DNA from: JAHDHW01 sp965277415
GTDB lineage: Bacteria; Bacteroidota; Bacteroidia; Chitinophagales; Saprospiraceae
Assembly: GCA_965277415.1 (NCBI GenBank)
Contig: CBDICS010000101.1
Location: forward strand, 62,001-126,000
Length of the DNA: 64,000 bases
Reading direction: 5' to 3'
The notes under the pieces are model-generated. The model searched no databases. It worked only from the letters and a program-made list of their open reading frames with translations, and had not been told where the DNA came from. A program made the translations under genes and the position numbers. Positions 36,865 through 47,200 of the stretch are shown piece by piece. Each line of letters starts with the position of its first letter. Position 1 is the stretch's first letter.

Positions 36865-37800
36865 TTAGAGTAACCGTTGTCCACAGTTATTACAAAATGG
36901 TAAGGTTGGTGGCACCCTCAATTTACAACTTTGACAGAATTTGATTGGAGGTAGACGTGGGGGTGGCTTCGGTAAATCTTTTTGTCGATCGAGTATCATT
37001 TTATACTTTCCAGAATCAATCCATTTAAATAACTCATTCCCTCGACCTACACTCCAGTTCTGTTCCCCGAACATAAGGCTTAAATATTTAATTACTTTAT
37101 TATAACTACCTTCATCATATCCTTGAAAAGCTCTAGCTTGCTCAACAAAATCATCGCCATTAAAAGAGTCAAAATATTTATCTGGTAATCCTGATATCTT
37201 AGCTAAAGCAGACGTTGCAACACGTTCATCTTGACAGGCTAAAAGTCCAGCTCGATCTGCTGTATATTCTGACATTTTTTTCCAATGCAAAAGTGCTACT
37301 TGCAAGCCCATAGAAACCAGAGACCCTAGGCCTAATGTGATCGCTCCAAGTATTTCATTCAACAGCGGAAGGATTGTTCCAATCTCATAATACAAAACAT
37401 GCTGTGATTTTATATGCCCCATCTCACGACCAATAATAAATAATAATTCTTCATCGCTGTAAGAGTCCACTGCCGCGCTACTTAGAGCAATGATTGGATT
37501 GTCAACACCAGTCGTAAACCCTTGTAGTTCATCACTCCTAATTAAATATAAGGATGGGAGGGTTGGAACATCTAATGTTTTTTGTGCTTCTTCAAACAGG
37601 CTATATAATTTAGGAAAACTGTTTTGAGTAACTCTAAGGTTGCTACTAGTTAGCTGAATATGAAATATCTTTTCAACGCCATATTCATAAAATTTTTTGA
37701 CAAGGGTATCCAAGCCTTTCGTACTTTGCAAAGCATCCAAAGCTTTTTTGTCAAAAGGATGCTCGTATTCTCGAGGATCTAGATTTGGGATTCGTTTCAT
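36865..37800 (-). CDS. M48-like metallopeptidase with altered zinc motif and C-terminal zinc ribbon
   Basis: The 311-residue protein has the M48 layout without an N-terminal membrane region. Residues 80-115 include the substrate-binding strand region, with IALSSAAVDSYSDEELLFII before the metal site. The expected HExxH reads REMGH at 125-129: the first zinc-binding His is Arg (codon CGT, one base from CAT). The second His (129) and the downstream E-x-x-x-D (Glu178, Asp182 in EYTADRAG) are kept. A hydrophobic stretch at about 140-171 lies between them. The C-terminus is a zinc ribbon with Cys289, Cys292, Cys303 and Cys306. It is convergent with the TIR gene, 96 bp apart. It may be a non-catalytic M48 homologue or use altered metal binding. 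A link to the TIR pair is only suggested by position. Confidence 0.8.
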   Translation of the reverse strand: MKRIPNLDPREYEHPFDKKALDALQSTKGLDTLVKKFYEYGVEKIFHIQLTSSNLRVTQNSFPKLYSLFEEAQKTLDVPTLPSLYLIRSDELQGFTTGVDNPIIALSSAAVDSYSDEELLFIIGREMGHIKSQHVLYYEIGTILPLLNEILGAITLGLGSLVSMGLQVALLHWKKMSEYTADRAGLLACQDERVATSALAKISGLPDKYFDSFNGDDFVEQARAFQGYDEGSYNKVIKYLSLMFGEQNWSVGRGNELFKWIDSGKYKMILDRQKDLPKPPPRLPPIKFCQSCKLRVPPTLPFCNNCGQRLL

Positions 37801-37911
37801 GTGGTTTTTGTAGTTTTGTGATGATCCTTCGAACTTGTAGTCAACTCGTTTTTAATAGCTGCAAAAATATGTAAGCGAGAATATCGATTGTTACATGGGA
37901 GAAATGGTTTT

Positions 37912-37925
37912 GAGTATTAATACTC
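37912..37925. promoter_or_regulatory. Perfect 14-bp palindrome GAGTATTAATACTC
   Basis: The palindrome sits 6 bp past the stop of the T9SS type B gene and about 110 bp upstream of the M48-like start, both on the minus strand. Flanking TTTT and AAAA extend the symmetry. It could be a weak terminator stem or an operator for the M48-like gene. Confidence 0.35.
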
Positions 37926-37931
37926 TTAAAA

Positions 37932-40900
37932 TCATCTTAGCAAGGTCAGATCACCTTTGAATATTTCTACCCGTCCATCGATAAATTCAATTTCAGCATA
38001 ATAAACAAAAACTGCTTGTTGGAGATATTGCCCTTTGAATTTCCCATCCCAGCCTTGGTTTGGAATATTAGGTAGTATATTTTCAGTTCTAAATACTAGT
38101 TCTCCCCAGCGGTCAAAAACTTGAAATGTATTAATATTTATCACAGACTGATCACTAAAAATACTAAAATAATCATTGAAGCCATCGTCATTTGGAGAGA
38201 AGGTATTTGGTATAAAAACATTTCGGTCCTTGCGAACGATAATCGTAAGATAATCTTCTGCTTCACACCCTGAAGAATTGGTTACTTGAATAAGATAAGA
38301 CGTTTGATCTATAGGTCGAACAAAAGGAGATAGTGTAAGTAATTCAGGAAAATTCCAAATAAACGTATCAATTGCCTGATTAACCAATGCATTTAATTGA
38401 ATACTATCGCCTAGATCAAGCGTAATATTAGCCCCAAGATCAACGACAAGTTCAGGTGGCATTTGAAGTTCTACTGAGGTACCCCACTCACAACCATTTG
38501 CATCTTGAATGGCCACCGTATATATTCCAGCACTTAGGTTCGCAAATTGATCAGTAGCATAAAAATGTTCACCATCAATAGAATAAGTAAATGGCGCCGT
38601 CCCTCCAGTAATATTAAAAACAGATATAACCCCATTTTCATCCCCAAAGCATTCAGGGTTAATCGTCATTAATTCTGCATGCTCCGGTGGGTTTTGATCA
38701 GCAGTGATCATAACCATCGCTTCGCCTGTACAGCCATTTTCTAAATTAGTGACTTCTAATACATAAGTCCCACTAGCATCAATGCTAGGAGTCAATGTAT
38801 TTTCTCCGGAACTAATATTTCCAGGGTTTGCAAACCATTGAATCGAAACATTATTCGTAGGAGCATTATAGTCTCCATTCAAGGTGATTTCAGTTTGGAT
38901 ACAATCTAATAGGTCATTAGCCATTACAGTAACAAGGGGTGGATCAGTATCAGAAGCAACAAATATCTGTGCGGTATTGGTGCATCCATTAGCGGCATCT
39001 ATTACTTCTAAAGTATACATGCCAGAAAGGCTTACTGTTGGAGTCAAAGATTGTCCACCATTCTCAATCAAGCCTCCAGTCCATTGATAGGTAAAGTCAG
39101 TGCCTGTTGAAGAACCTGTCGCATCCAATTGAACAGTCATATCGTTACAAGTCAGTGGTGAAGGTTCTGCTATCACAGCAATGGGCAGGGTCTCATTAGC
39201 TGAAATAATCATAGAGGTTGATGCGGTACAAGCCGTCCCTAAGTCCGTAATGATTAATACATAATCGCCTGCTTCATCTATTTCTATTAAGTCTGTACTT
39301 GTTCCTGAGATGATATTTCCTTGACCATTAATCGACCATTCGAAATTAATACCGCCTTGTGTTTGAGAATTATTTCCATTCAAAAAAAGACTAGTCTCAA
39401 TACAATCCAACTCAGTGTCTGTCATTGGTGTAATTACTGCAATTGGAGGTTCATGAAATACAATAGGCACACCAATGGATTCAGAATAACAAGCATCAAT
39501 ATTAGTAACGTTTCCATTTCCATCGTCTGTACTGGCGACTACAGTTACAAAATAAGTAACACCATGGATCATCCCCGATTGGAGATTAAATGCTGGTGTA
39601 TTTGTAGTATAAAAAATAGTTGTTCCAATATTATTTGCATCGCCATCATGAACAATAAATTCAAGGATATCATTTTCATCTAATACCATTCCTTGCAATG
39701 TAGTTGTTATTGTTTCTCCTCCACAAGCAAGCAATTCTGTTTCTTGAATAGTTCCAGTCTCGGTGATACATTGACAATTAAAAGAACCTGATACCTCAAC
39801 AGGTCCACATCCATTACTATCATCTATATAAAACAAATAAGAAGAGTCTTTTGGAATTGAAAAACTCGTAAATTCATTTCCGCTTAATAAACCTCCATCT
39901 CCAGTAATGGTATAAGTCCCCGGATTGCCTCCAGTAATTTCAAAAGTAACAATGTATTCTGTACTTAATACATCACAAGTTTCAATAACATTAATGCCTT
40001 CTGGGGCTTGGTTGACAATTACCTCAGCAGTGCTACCTATCGTTCCTTCACAGTCCGGTCTGGAGGCGTCAACTATAGAAAGAATGGAGTAAATCGTAGA
40101 TTCCGTTGGCATCAGTTCGACAATATCTCCATCAGCAATTCCATTTAGGCTATAATTAAAATCATTATCTGTATAGACAACATTATAAACATCTGTACCA
40201 CCAGATAGATTAAAAGTGATTTCTACCAATTCGCCAGAACATATTTCAGTATCTCCGGTCAAGAAAGCCGAAGGAGGTGTAAATTCCTGAGTAATGACTT
40301 GGCTCTGTTCAGTCATATTACCACATTCATCAATCAATGTCCAAGTCCTGACAATCACATCTGAACAATTAGAAACAGAAACAACATCCGAAAATTCAGC
40401 GGATCTTGGTCCCAGATTATCTACACCTCCATCACAATTATCTGCCTCATCTATAACATCCCCAGTCAATACTAAATCCACTGGATCATCATTGGGGCCT
40501 ATTGTTATATCCGATGGAACGGTGAACGTTGGAGCTTGAGTATCTTGTATCGTAAAACTAGCCTCAGTGAAAACTGAATTCCCGCTAGAATCTGTTGCTA
40601 CAAAAGTTACGGTAACAGTACCCGTCTCACCACAGTCATCTGACAGGATAGGGTTTACTGGAATAGTAGACCAAGTCAAGGCACTACAAACATCAAAAGC
40701 CGTTGCACCACCATTATTATTAAGCCAGTTATTAAAAGCAACTGTATTGCCCGCACCATCACATTCTACTATTTCATTTACAGCTGGGGTACTTACTAAT
40801 GGTTGAGTCAGATCAATCACTTCCACATCAAAATTACAAGATGCGGAGTTATCAAAACTATCAATGGCTGTATATAAGACAGTCGTCAAACCCACATTAA

Positions 40901-43430
40901 ATGGTAAACCGCTCGCATCATTAATTCCTGCTAAAGGAGAAGCTATATTTGTTGCTCCAGTCAGCGTATAGAGTACAGATTTAATTCCGCAATTATCTGC
41001 AATCATTACCGGAGCAGCTATCGAAAGAACAGGATCACAATTGCCGCCTTCTATATTCATTATCGTGTCCGTACGACAAGTAATTGTTGGAGCTTCTATA
41101 TCTCCAATATTAGCTACTGTCGATGCAGATAAAGTATCTGAACATAGTCCGGCAAGTGTAGCCACAATATTAAATGAAGTAGTCACAAATACTGTATCCG
41201 TTGCTATACTTATTACTCCACCCGTTCCAATTTCTGAAGCACTCGAAATATTATTACCATCAAATAATTCATAAAGCACACCAGGTTCAGAGTTTAAAAT
41301 AGAAATGTCAAAAACTGTCCCCGGACAATGTGGCCCTGGTGCGAGTGAAGCTAAATTTACAGGTTGTGGCCATGCATCGAAACTCAGGGATACGACATCT
41401 TCTGAAGAACAATTATTAATATCTGTAACCGTTACACTATAGACGCCGCTCGAATTAGCAACAACGGTTTGATTGGATCCTCCACCCATTGACCATTCAT
41501 AGGAAGCACCAGGATTTCCCGCATTTAAAACATAAGTGCTCCCATTGCACAGAGCGGTATCTACACCTAAATCAACTATTGGCAAAGGATTAATACTAAT
41601 AAGAATAGAATCTTCTACTACACAATTATTCGCATTTGTAACAGTAACCGAATAAGTAGCTGCAGTATCCACACTTATTGTTTGAATGGTATCACCAGTA
41701 CTCCACAAAAATTCCGTCCCATCTGTTCCTGCATCAAGTCCCAATGTACTTCCCTCACATAAACCTGTATCCGATCCCAGATCAACACTAGGAGCTGATG
41801 CAACGGTAATGTTTATTTCATCTGATCGCTGACACCCTACCCCATCTGTCAAGGTAACCGTATAAGTCAAATCAGTGAGCGTAGAAATCAATCGAACAGA
41901 GTCCGTTATGCTAGCATCATCAGACCAAGTGTAAACACAATCAACACAATTTGGGTCAAAAGCACTAATCAATATCGAATCTCCAGGACAAACAATCGTA
42001 TCATTTAGTTCCACGCTAATATTGCAAAGTGTTTTGACAATCCAAAAATCATTAGCGCCATTTGATGGATCAGTCTTATCCTGATTAACATCAGTACGAG
42101 AATGCCCCGCCAGTAAATACCCTCCATCATCTGTTTGGAAAAGTTGTTCCATTGATTCAGATTCATCTCCTCCATACCGCTCATCCCATAATACATTTCC
42201 ATCAGGGTCTAAATACATAATCCAATAATCGTTGTTTCCTTTAGTTGGATTGTCACTTAGTGTTCCATCAATTGATCGGGAATAACCGCCCAGCATATAA
42301 TGATCCACCGTATTTTGAGTTAAACTATAAATATTTTCAATATCACTTCCTCCAAAAGTGTGCTGCCATTGAATGACCCCCGCAGTATCAATCTTCAACA
42401 CCCACCAATCAAAAATACCAAAGCCGGGTTCGGTCTTATCTCCTGAAGGATTCATGGTATAAGAACTTCCTGCTAATACATAACCTGAATCACTAGTAAC
42501 GATTACTCTATTCAGGTCATCAAAATCTTGACCTCCATAGCGGTATTCCCTTAGTTTGTTTCCATCTGAATCAATATGCAAAAGCCAAAAGTCACGAGAT
42601 CCTCTGGACATAGAGTCTACTTCGCCAGAGATAGTAGAATCTGTTCCGCCAGCAATGAGATAGGTTCCATCTTCTTTTTGAACAATATCTGCTAATTGTT
42701 CCGTATCATTCCCACCATAACTTCTCTCCCATTCTATTATCCCCATTGGATCTGTCTTTACAATCCACCAATCATAGTCACCTCTAAGCGTATCAGACTT
42801 TTCTCCTGTTGAATCGCTTGCTGTCCAACCAGAGGATAAGGACCATCCACCCAGCATAAATCCGCCATCCTGAGTTTGGATAATTACATTTAAAATATCA
42901 GTAGAATCGCCTCCATAAGCTCTGTCCCATTCTTTATTACCTAAATCATCAATCTTTATTATCCAATAATCTGCATGTCCCCGAGAGGTATCTGTCCGCG
43001 CTCCCTGAGCATCAGAATAAGAAACGCCACCTAAAATATATCCGCCTTCAACGGTTTGTTCAAGCCCCCATAGACGATCTTCTTTATTTCCTCCAAAGCG
43101 AGCTTCCCAGAGTTTATCACCATTTTCATCTGTACGAAGCACCCAATAATCTCCTCTAACATTTTGAAACCACCAGGGAAGGCTCAAATCATCACTAGTA
43201 GCCTGAGTAATATCTCCACTCACATCAGAGGTGGTCACACCACCTAAAAGATAACCTAAATCAGAAGTCTGTATAGCCGCATTACAATCATCATAACCTT
43301 CTCCACCAAAGCCTTTATCCCAATCTTTGATAGGCTGTGCCAGGCTAGTGGAACTAATGTTCAAAAAGCATAAAATAGGGAGTATCCTAAAGAAAGTAGT
43401 AAGAATGTCCTTTAAAAAGGTGTTATGCAC
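37932..43430 (-). CDS. T9SS type B cargo with seven-unit repeat domain, Ig-like and SprB repeats
   Basis: The 1832-residue protein starts with GTG (43428-43430); an in-frame TAA seven codons upstream and the lack of any Met in the signal region leave no better start. The signal peptide ends near SSTSLAQ. Residues about 30-475 hold seven units of the pattern (S/T)-G-x-x-(T/S)-x-(G)-x-(D)-(Y/F/W)-W-(I/V), the same repeat family as in giant proteins 1 and 2. Ig/PKD-like domains follow (VCPGDSI, WSTGDTIQTISVD and relatives), then HYR-like segments, more PKD-like repeats and a SprB-type repeat (GGTAPFTYSIDG, about 1600). The last 95 residues are the gliding-motility-type C-terminal domain: NVFIPNTFSPNDDGFNDYF, FQVFDRWGELVF, GWDGKFKG and a final DLTLLR. 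It should be exported by T9SS and attached to the surface, probably as an adhesin. Confidence 0.9.
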   Translation of the reverse strand: MHNTFLKDILTTFFRILPILCFLNISSTSLAQPIKDWDKGFGGEGYDDCNAAIQTSDLGYLLGGVTTSDVSGDITQATSDDLSLPWWFQNVRGDYWVLRTDENGDKLWEARFGGNKEDRLWGLEQTVEGGYILGGVSYSDAQGARTDTSRGHADYWIIKIDDLGNKEWDRAYGGDSTDILNVIIQTQDGGFMLGGWSLSSGWTASDSTGEKSDTLRGDYDWWIVKTDPMGIIEWERSYGGNDTEQLADIVQKEDGTYLIAGGTDSTISGEVDSMSRGSRDFWLLHIDSDGNKLREYRYGGQDFDDLNRVIVTSDSGYVLAGSSYTMNPSGDKTEPGFGIFDWWVLKIDTAGVIQWQHTFGGSDIENIYSLTQNTVDHYMLGGYSRSIDGTLSDNPTKGNNDYWIMYLDPDGNVLWDERYGGDESESMEQLFQTDDGGYLLAGHSRTDVNQDKTDPSNGANDFWIVKTLCNISVELNDTIVCPGDSILISAFDPNCVDCVYTWSDDASITDSVRLISTLTDLTYTVTLTDGVGCQRSDEINITVASAPSVDLGSDTGLCEGSTLGLDAGTDGTEFLWSTGDTIQTISVDTAATYSVTVTNANNCVVEDSILISINPLPIVDLGVDTALCNGSTYVLNAGNPGASYEWSMGGGSNQTVVANSSGVYSVTVTDINNCSSEDVVSLSFDAWPQPVNLASLAPGPHCPGTVFDISILNSEPGVLYELFDGNNISSASEIGTGGVISIATDTVFVTTSFNIVATLAGLCSDTLSASTVANIGDIEAPTITCRTDTIMNIEGGNCDPVLSIAAPVMIADNCGIKSVLYTLTGATNIASPLAGINDASGLPFNVGLTTVLYTAIDSFDNSASCNFDVEVIDLTQPLVSTPAVNEIVECDGAGNTVAFNNWLNNNGGATAFDVCSALTWSTIPVNPILSDDCGETGTVTVTFVATDSSGNSVFTEASFTIQDTQAPTFTVPSDITIGPNDDPVDLVLTGDVIDEADNCDGGVDNLGPRSAEFSDVVSVSNCSDVIVRTWTLIDECGNMTEQSQVITQEFTPPSAFLTGDTEICSGELVEITFNLSGGTDVYNVVYTDNDFNYSLNGIADGDIVELMPTESTIYSILSIVDASRPDCEGTIGSTAEVIVNQAPEGINVIETCDVLSTEYIVTFEITGGNPGTYTITGDGGLLSGNEFTSFSIPKDSSYLFYIDDSNGCGPVEVSGSFNCQCITETGTIQETELLACGGETITTTLQGMVLDENDILEFIVHDGDANNIGTTIFYTTNTPAFNLQSGMIHGVTYFVTVVASTDDGNGNVTNIDACYSESIGVPIVFHEPPIAVITPMTDTELDCIETSLFLNGNNSQTQGGINFEWSINGQGNIISGTSTDLIEIDEAGDYVLIITDLGTACTASTSMIISANETLPIAVIAEPSPLTCNDMTVQLDATGSSTGTDFTYQWTGGLIENGGQSLTPTVSLSGMYTLEVIDAANGCTNTAQIFVASDTDPPLVTVMANDLLDCIQTEITLNGDYNAPTNNVSIQWFANPGNISSGENTLTPSIDASGTYVLEVTNLENGCTGEAMVMITADQNPPEHAELMTINPECFGDENGVISVFNITGGTAPFTYSIDGEHFYATDQFANLSAGIYTVAIQDANGCEWGTSVELQMPPELVVDLGANITLDLGDSIQLNALVNQAIDTFIWNFPELLTLSPFVRPIDQTSYLIQVTNSSGCEAEDYLTIIVRKDRNVFIPNTFSPNDDGFNDYFSIFSDQSVININTFQVFDRWGELVFRTENILPNIPNQGWDGKFKGQYLQQAVFVYYAEIEFIDGRVEIFKGDLTLLR

Positions 43431-43668
43431 AGTTTTTACTTCTTTGTTTTAAGCACCTTATACCTTGTCCTATTTATATTCTTATATAAGGCTCAAAAAA
43501 TTGTGGTTGATTTGTTGTTTGTTTCTAACTAATATCAAAACTCAAAAACCAAAATGAACTAATCAGATTTAGATTAGATTAATGGCATAATTCTAGACTA
43601 TTAAATATCAGTTTGGGATGTTCAAAACCGGTTTAACGAGTTTGAAATTGAAGATTTCAGCAAATTTT

Positions 43669-43690
43669 ACATTGAAGTTATTTTAAAATA
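43669..43690 (+). repeat. Interspersed intergenic motif, left arm of inverted pair
   Basis: The sequence ACATTGAAGTTATTTTAAAATA differs from the core at one base. It pairs with the inverse copy at 43728-43762. Confidence 0.55.
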
Positions 43691-43727
43691 GATAGATAAT
43701 TCTCTTGCATTCATCTTGATGTTTATC

Positions 43728-43762
43728 ATCAATCTCAACCTTCATTTTAAAACAACTTCATT
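43728..43762 (-). repeat. Interspersed intergenic motif, right arm of inverted pair
   Basis: Read on the minus strand this copy matches 192-228 over about 35 bp with only one or two differences, including the tail AGGTTGAGATTGAT that the other copies lack. This makes it the best evidence for a dispersed element. Confidence 0.6.
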
Positions 43763-44104
43763 AAGAAATGTCAGGCTTATTTTTTTCACAGTTCTAAACT
43801 GTCATAAAATTACAATAATTCTCCAATAATTCTGAGAGAATAGGTTTTAAAATATGATATAAAAAACTTTTTTAACAACTATACAAAATATTGATTATCA
43901 ATAATTTAGATAATATATGCAATTTACACCATCAGATAAATACCCTTTTTCTGGTATTAGAGAAGTATCAATTTTCCGTATATTGTGAATACTACTCCAA
44001 AAACTATTATTCAAATGTATTTTTGAAATCTGAAAAAAATAAAATAGGCACTCCCCCTCCACTGCCTTTGCTTTTTGCTACATATTATTTTCTTCTTTGA
44101 CAAT

Positions 44105-44122
44105 TTCTGTGTGTATACAGAA
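44105..44122. promoter_or_regulatory. Candidate operator dyad ahead of the NRPS/PKS
   Basis: A perfect 6-bp inverted repeat, TTCTGT-N6-ACAGAA, lies about 85 bp upstream of the NRPS/PKS start. It has the size of a transcription-factor half-site pair. No regulator gene is in the window to match it with. Confidence 0.25.
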
Positions 44123-44207
44123 TTAGAACGAAACCTCGTACAGGAAATTCAAATTCTATTTTCCTTGTTTTAAGGGCGGAATTTGTCAAAGTAACTTAAA
44201 GCTAGAT

Positions 44208-47200
44208 ATGGGTGGAATTCCTCAATATAATAAGGACTTTTCAAAGGACAGTAATGTCCTAAATGTTTTTGAGCATTGTGCTCAGAGATATGCTCATGAT
44301 ATTGCTTTATCTTTTAAGGTAAACAAAATATCTTATCAGGAACTCAATGAAAACGCTAATCAACTAGCACACTTTCTTTCTATACAAAATATTGAACGGC
44401 AATCTCTTATAGTCATCTCTATGGATCGTTCTATAGAAATGATTGTGGCTATTTTAGCAACAATTAAAATAGGTTGTGCTTATGTACCTGTTGATCCCAA
44501 AACGCCTGTTAATCGTATCAAATTCATATTAAATGATACTAAATCCCCGATTTTACTTACTCAATTACATTTAAGTTCCTTTTTTAAAACAAATTATAAT
44601 TTAAATATTATTGAGGTTGATGGCGATTGGAATTCTCAAGGTGCTTTCTCTAAGGTAAATCCGCAAAATAAAATTAAGTCTAAGGATTTAGTTTACTGTA
44701 TTTATACTTCAGGGTCAACAGGAAATCCAAAAGGAGTTTTAGTAGAACATCGAAATTTAATTAACCTTATCAGTAGCCATCAAAAGTATTTTATACAGCC
44801 TGTCAAAAACTTTTTATTTACTTATTCATTTGCCTTTGACGGTTCAGTTATTTTAATTTTCAAATCTTTATTGGCTGGCGCTACTATAAGTATAGCAGAG
44901 GAAGGTTTAGAAAAAGATATTCATAAGATCGCAGAAAAGATAAGTACAGATTCTATTAGCCATTTGCTTACTTTTCCATCTCTATATTCTATTTTATTAG
45001 AAAATGTAAATACCCAATTATTGACAAGCTTAGAATCTGTAAGCGTGGCAGGTGAAACTTGTCCTGGATCTTTGGTTAAGCTTCATCATAAAGTTATTCC
45101 CGACACCAATTTATTTAACGAATATGGTCCAACAGAAGCTACTGTAGGTACTACGATATATAAAACTGCTAAAACTCATCATGATAATAAAACACCCATT
45201 GGGCTTTGTATTAATAATACATTTATTCTTTTGTTGGATGAAAATTTAGCGGAGGTAAAACAAGGAACAATAGGAGAAATTTATATCGGGGGGAAAGGAG
45301 TGGCAAGAGGATACCTGAATCGTCCTGAATTAACGGCCCAAAAGTTTATTAAAAACCCACTGAGCTCCGGACGTCTATTTAAAACAGGAGATTTAGCTCG
45401 CATGCTACCAGATGGTAATCTTGATTTTATTGGCCGAAAAGATTTTCAGGTTAAATTACGTGGCTATCGAATTGAACTTGGTGAGATAGAATCCATTCTT
45501 TTAAAACATAAAGCGATAAGAGAAAGTGTCGTCATCATTCATGGTGAAAAATCTGAAGACCAAAAACTCATTGCTTATCTTGTACCATCGAATTCACAAA
45601 AAATCTCAAGCACTGAAATTCGCTTATATACTGAAGGAGAATTGCCAGCATATATGATTCCTTCTACATTTATTTTCTTAGATAAGATGCCCTTATCGCT
45701 CAATGGAAAAGTAGATCGAAAAGCCTTAGCGCAACACTTGAGCACTCGTCCAAAACTAAAAGAAGCCTATCTTGAACCTAGTACAGAATTAGAATTGCTC
45801 ATTTTAAAAAAATGGTCTGCATTATTAAACATTGATCAAATAGGTCTCCATGATAAATTTTTTGAACTTGGTGGAAACTCTCTTCTTGCCGCAAGATTTA
45901 TTACAGAAATTCAAACCATATTAGAAGAAAACATTTTTATCACTAGTATTTTTGAAAATCCCACAATTGCTTCTTTTGCTAAGATGCTTGAACGAGAATA
46001 CGCTTCCGCCCTTGGTCAAGTATTTTCTAAGGAAATTTCTTTAGACCAAATTTCTAAATCAGAGCTAAGTGATCAAGATTTCCAAAGTTTTCAAAAAATA
46101 ATCCCCAAACATCCAAAAGGTAAACCTGCAAAAAATAAAAATAAACCTGCGATTTTTATCCTAGCACCGCCACGTTCCGGTACTACATTATTAAGCCTTA
46201 TGCTAGCTGGGCATCCAAATATCTTTGCAGCAAATGAATTGCAGTTATTGCATTTTGATGATTTAGGAGAAAGAGCAAAAGCATACCAAGGCAAATTTAG
46301 TCTATGGAAAGAGGGCGCTATTCGAGCATTAATGGATTTAAAAAACATTGATGCAAATGAAGCAAAAACACTAATCCAATTAGAAGAAAAACAATCAAAT
46401 AGTACTCAAGCGTTTTATGCTAAAATTCAAGCCTTATTAGAAGGGAAGATTCTAGTAGATAAATCGCCATCCTACTTACTTGATAAATATGCACTAGGAA
46501 GAGCAGAAGATATTTTTGAAGATGCTTTATACATCCATTTATATCGTCACCCGTATTCAATGATCAAGTCTTTTGAAAAGATGCGCATGAATCAAGTGAT
46601 GTATTTGGAACAACATCAGTATACCGCTCGACAAACCGGAGAACTAATCTGGCAACAAAGCCATCAAAATGCGCTTCAATTTTTAGAGGATATTCCTAAA
46701 CATCGGCAATTCAATATCTCTTATGAAGCATTAATTGTTGATCCGGAAACGGTCATGAGAAACCTTTGCACACAATTTGGTCTACCATATCACCCTGGTT
46801 TAATTTCTCCATATGAAGGAATTGAACAAAAAATGGTAGATGGTATTTATAAAGAGTCCAAAGCAATGGGCGACCCCCATTTATTAAAGCACGGAGCTAT
46901 AAAAGCATCGCATGCCGATATTTGGAAGGGCGTATTCGATGACAATTTCCTACATGAACAAACTTGGAAAACAGCAAAGTCTTTAGGTTATTTAAATTTA
47001 GAAGAAAGCCAGAAGACCAAAATATTAGAGGAACAACAATCTAAAAATCCACTTCCTATTCCCGATAATTCTTCCGAAAACGACATCGCAATTATTGGTA
47101 TGTCTGCACGTTTTCCGGGAGCTAAAGATTTAGATGAGTTTTGGAATAATTTAATTACAAAAAAAGATATCAGCAAAATCTTTTCAGAAGCTGAATTAAA

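Larger units (their letters stand above)
43431..44207. other. 777-bp divergent gap upstream of the NRPS/PKS
   Basis: No convincing gene lies in this gap; a 69-codon frame at 43891-44100 is AT-rich chance sequence. It holds an inverted pair of the interspersed motif (43669-43690 and 43728-43762) able to form a stem of about 19 bp, and a short dyad at 44105-44122. Promoters for the divergent T9SS type B gene and the NRPS/PKS must lie here. Confidence 0.5.

Noticed and set aside
43891..44100. 69-codon plus-strand frame upstream of the NRPS/PKS
   Set aside because: Its composition is that of AT-rich non-coding sequence, with no domain or start context, and it lies in the promoter region.
44097..44125. 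TTGACA as a sigma-70-type -35 box ahead of the NRPS/PKS
   Set aside because: Bacteroidota promoters use a different -33/-7 pattern, and no matching -10 or -7 box is at the right distance.
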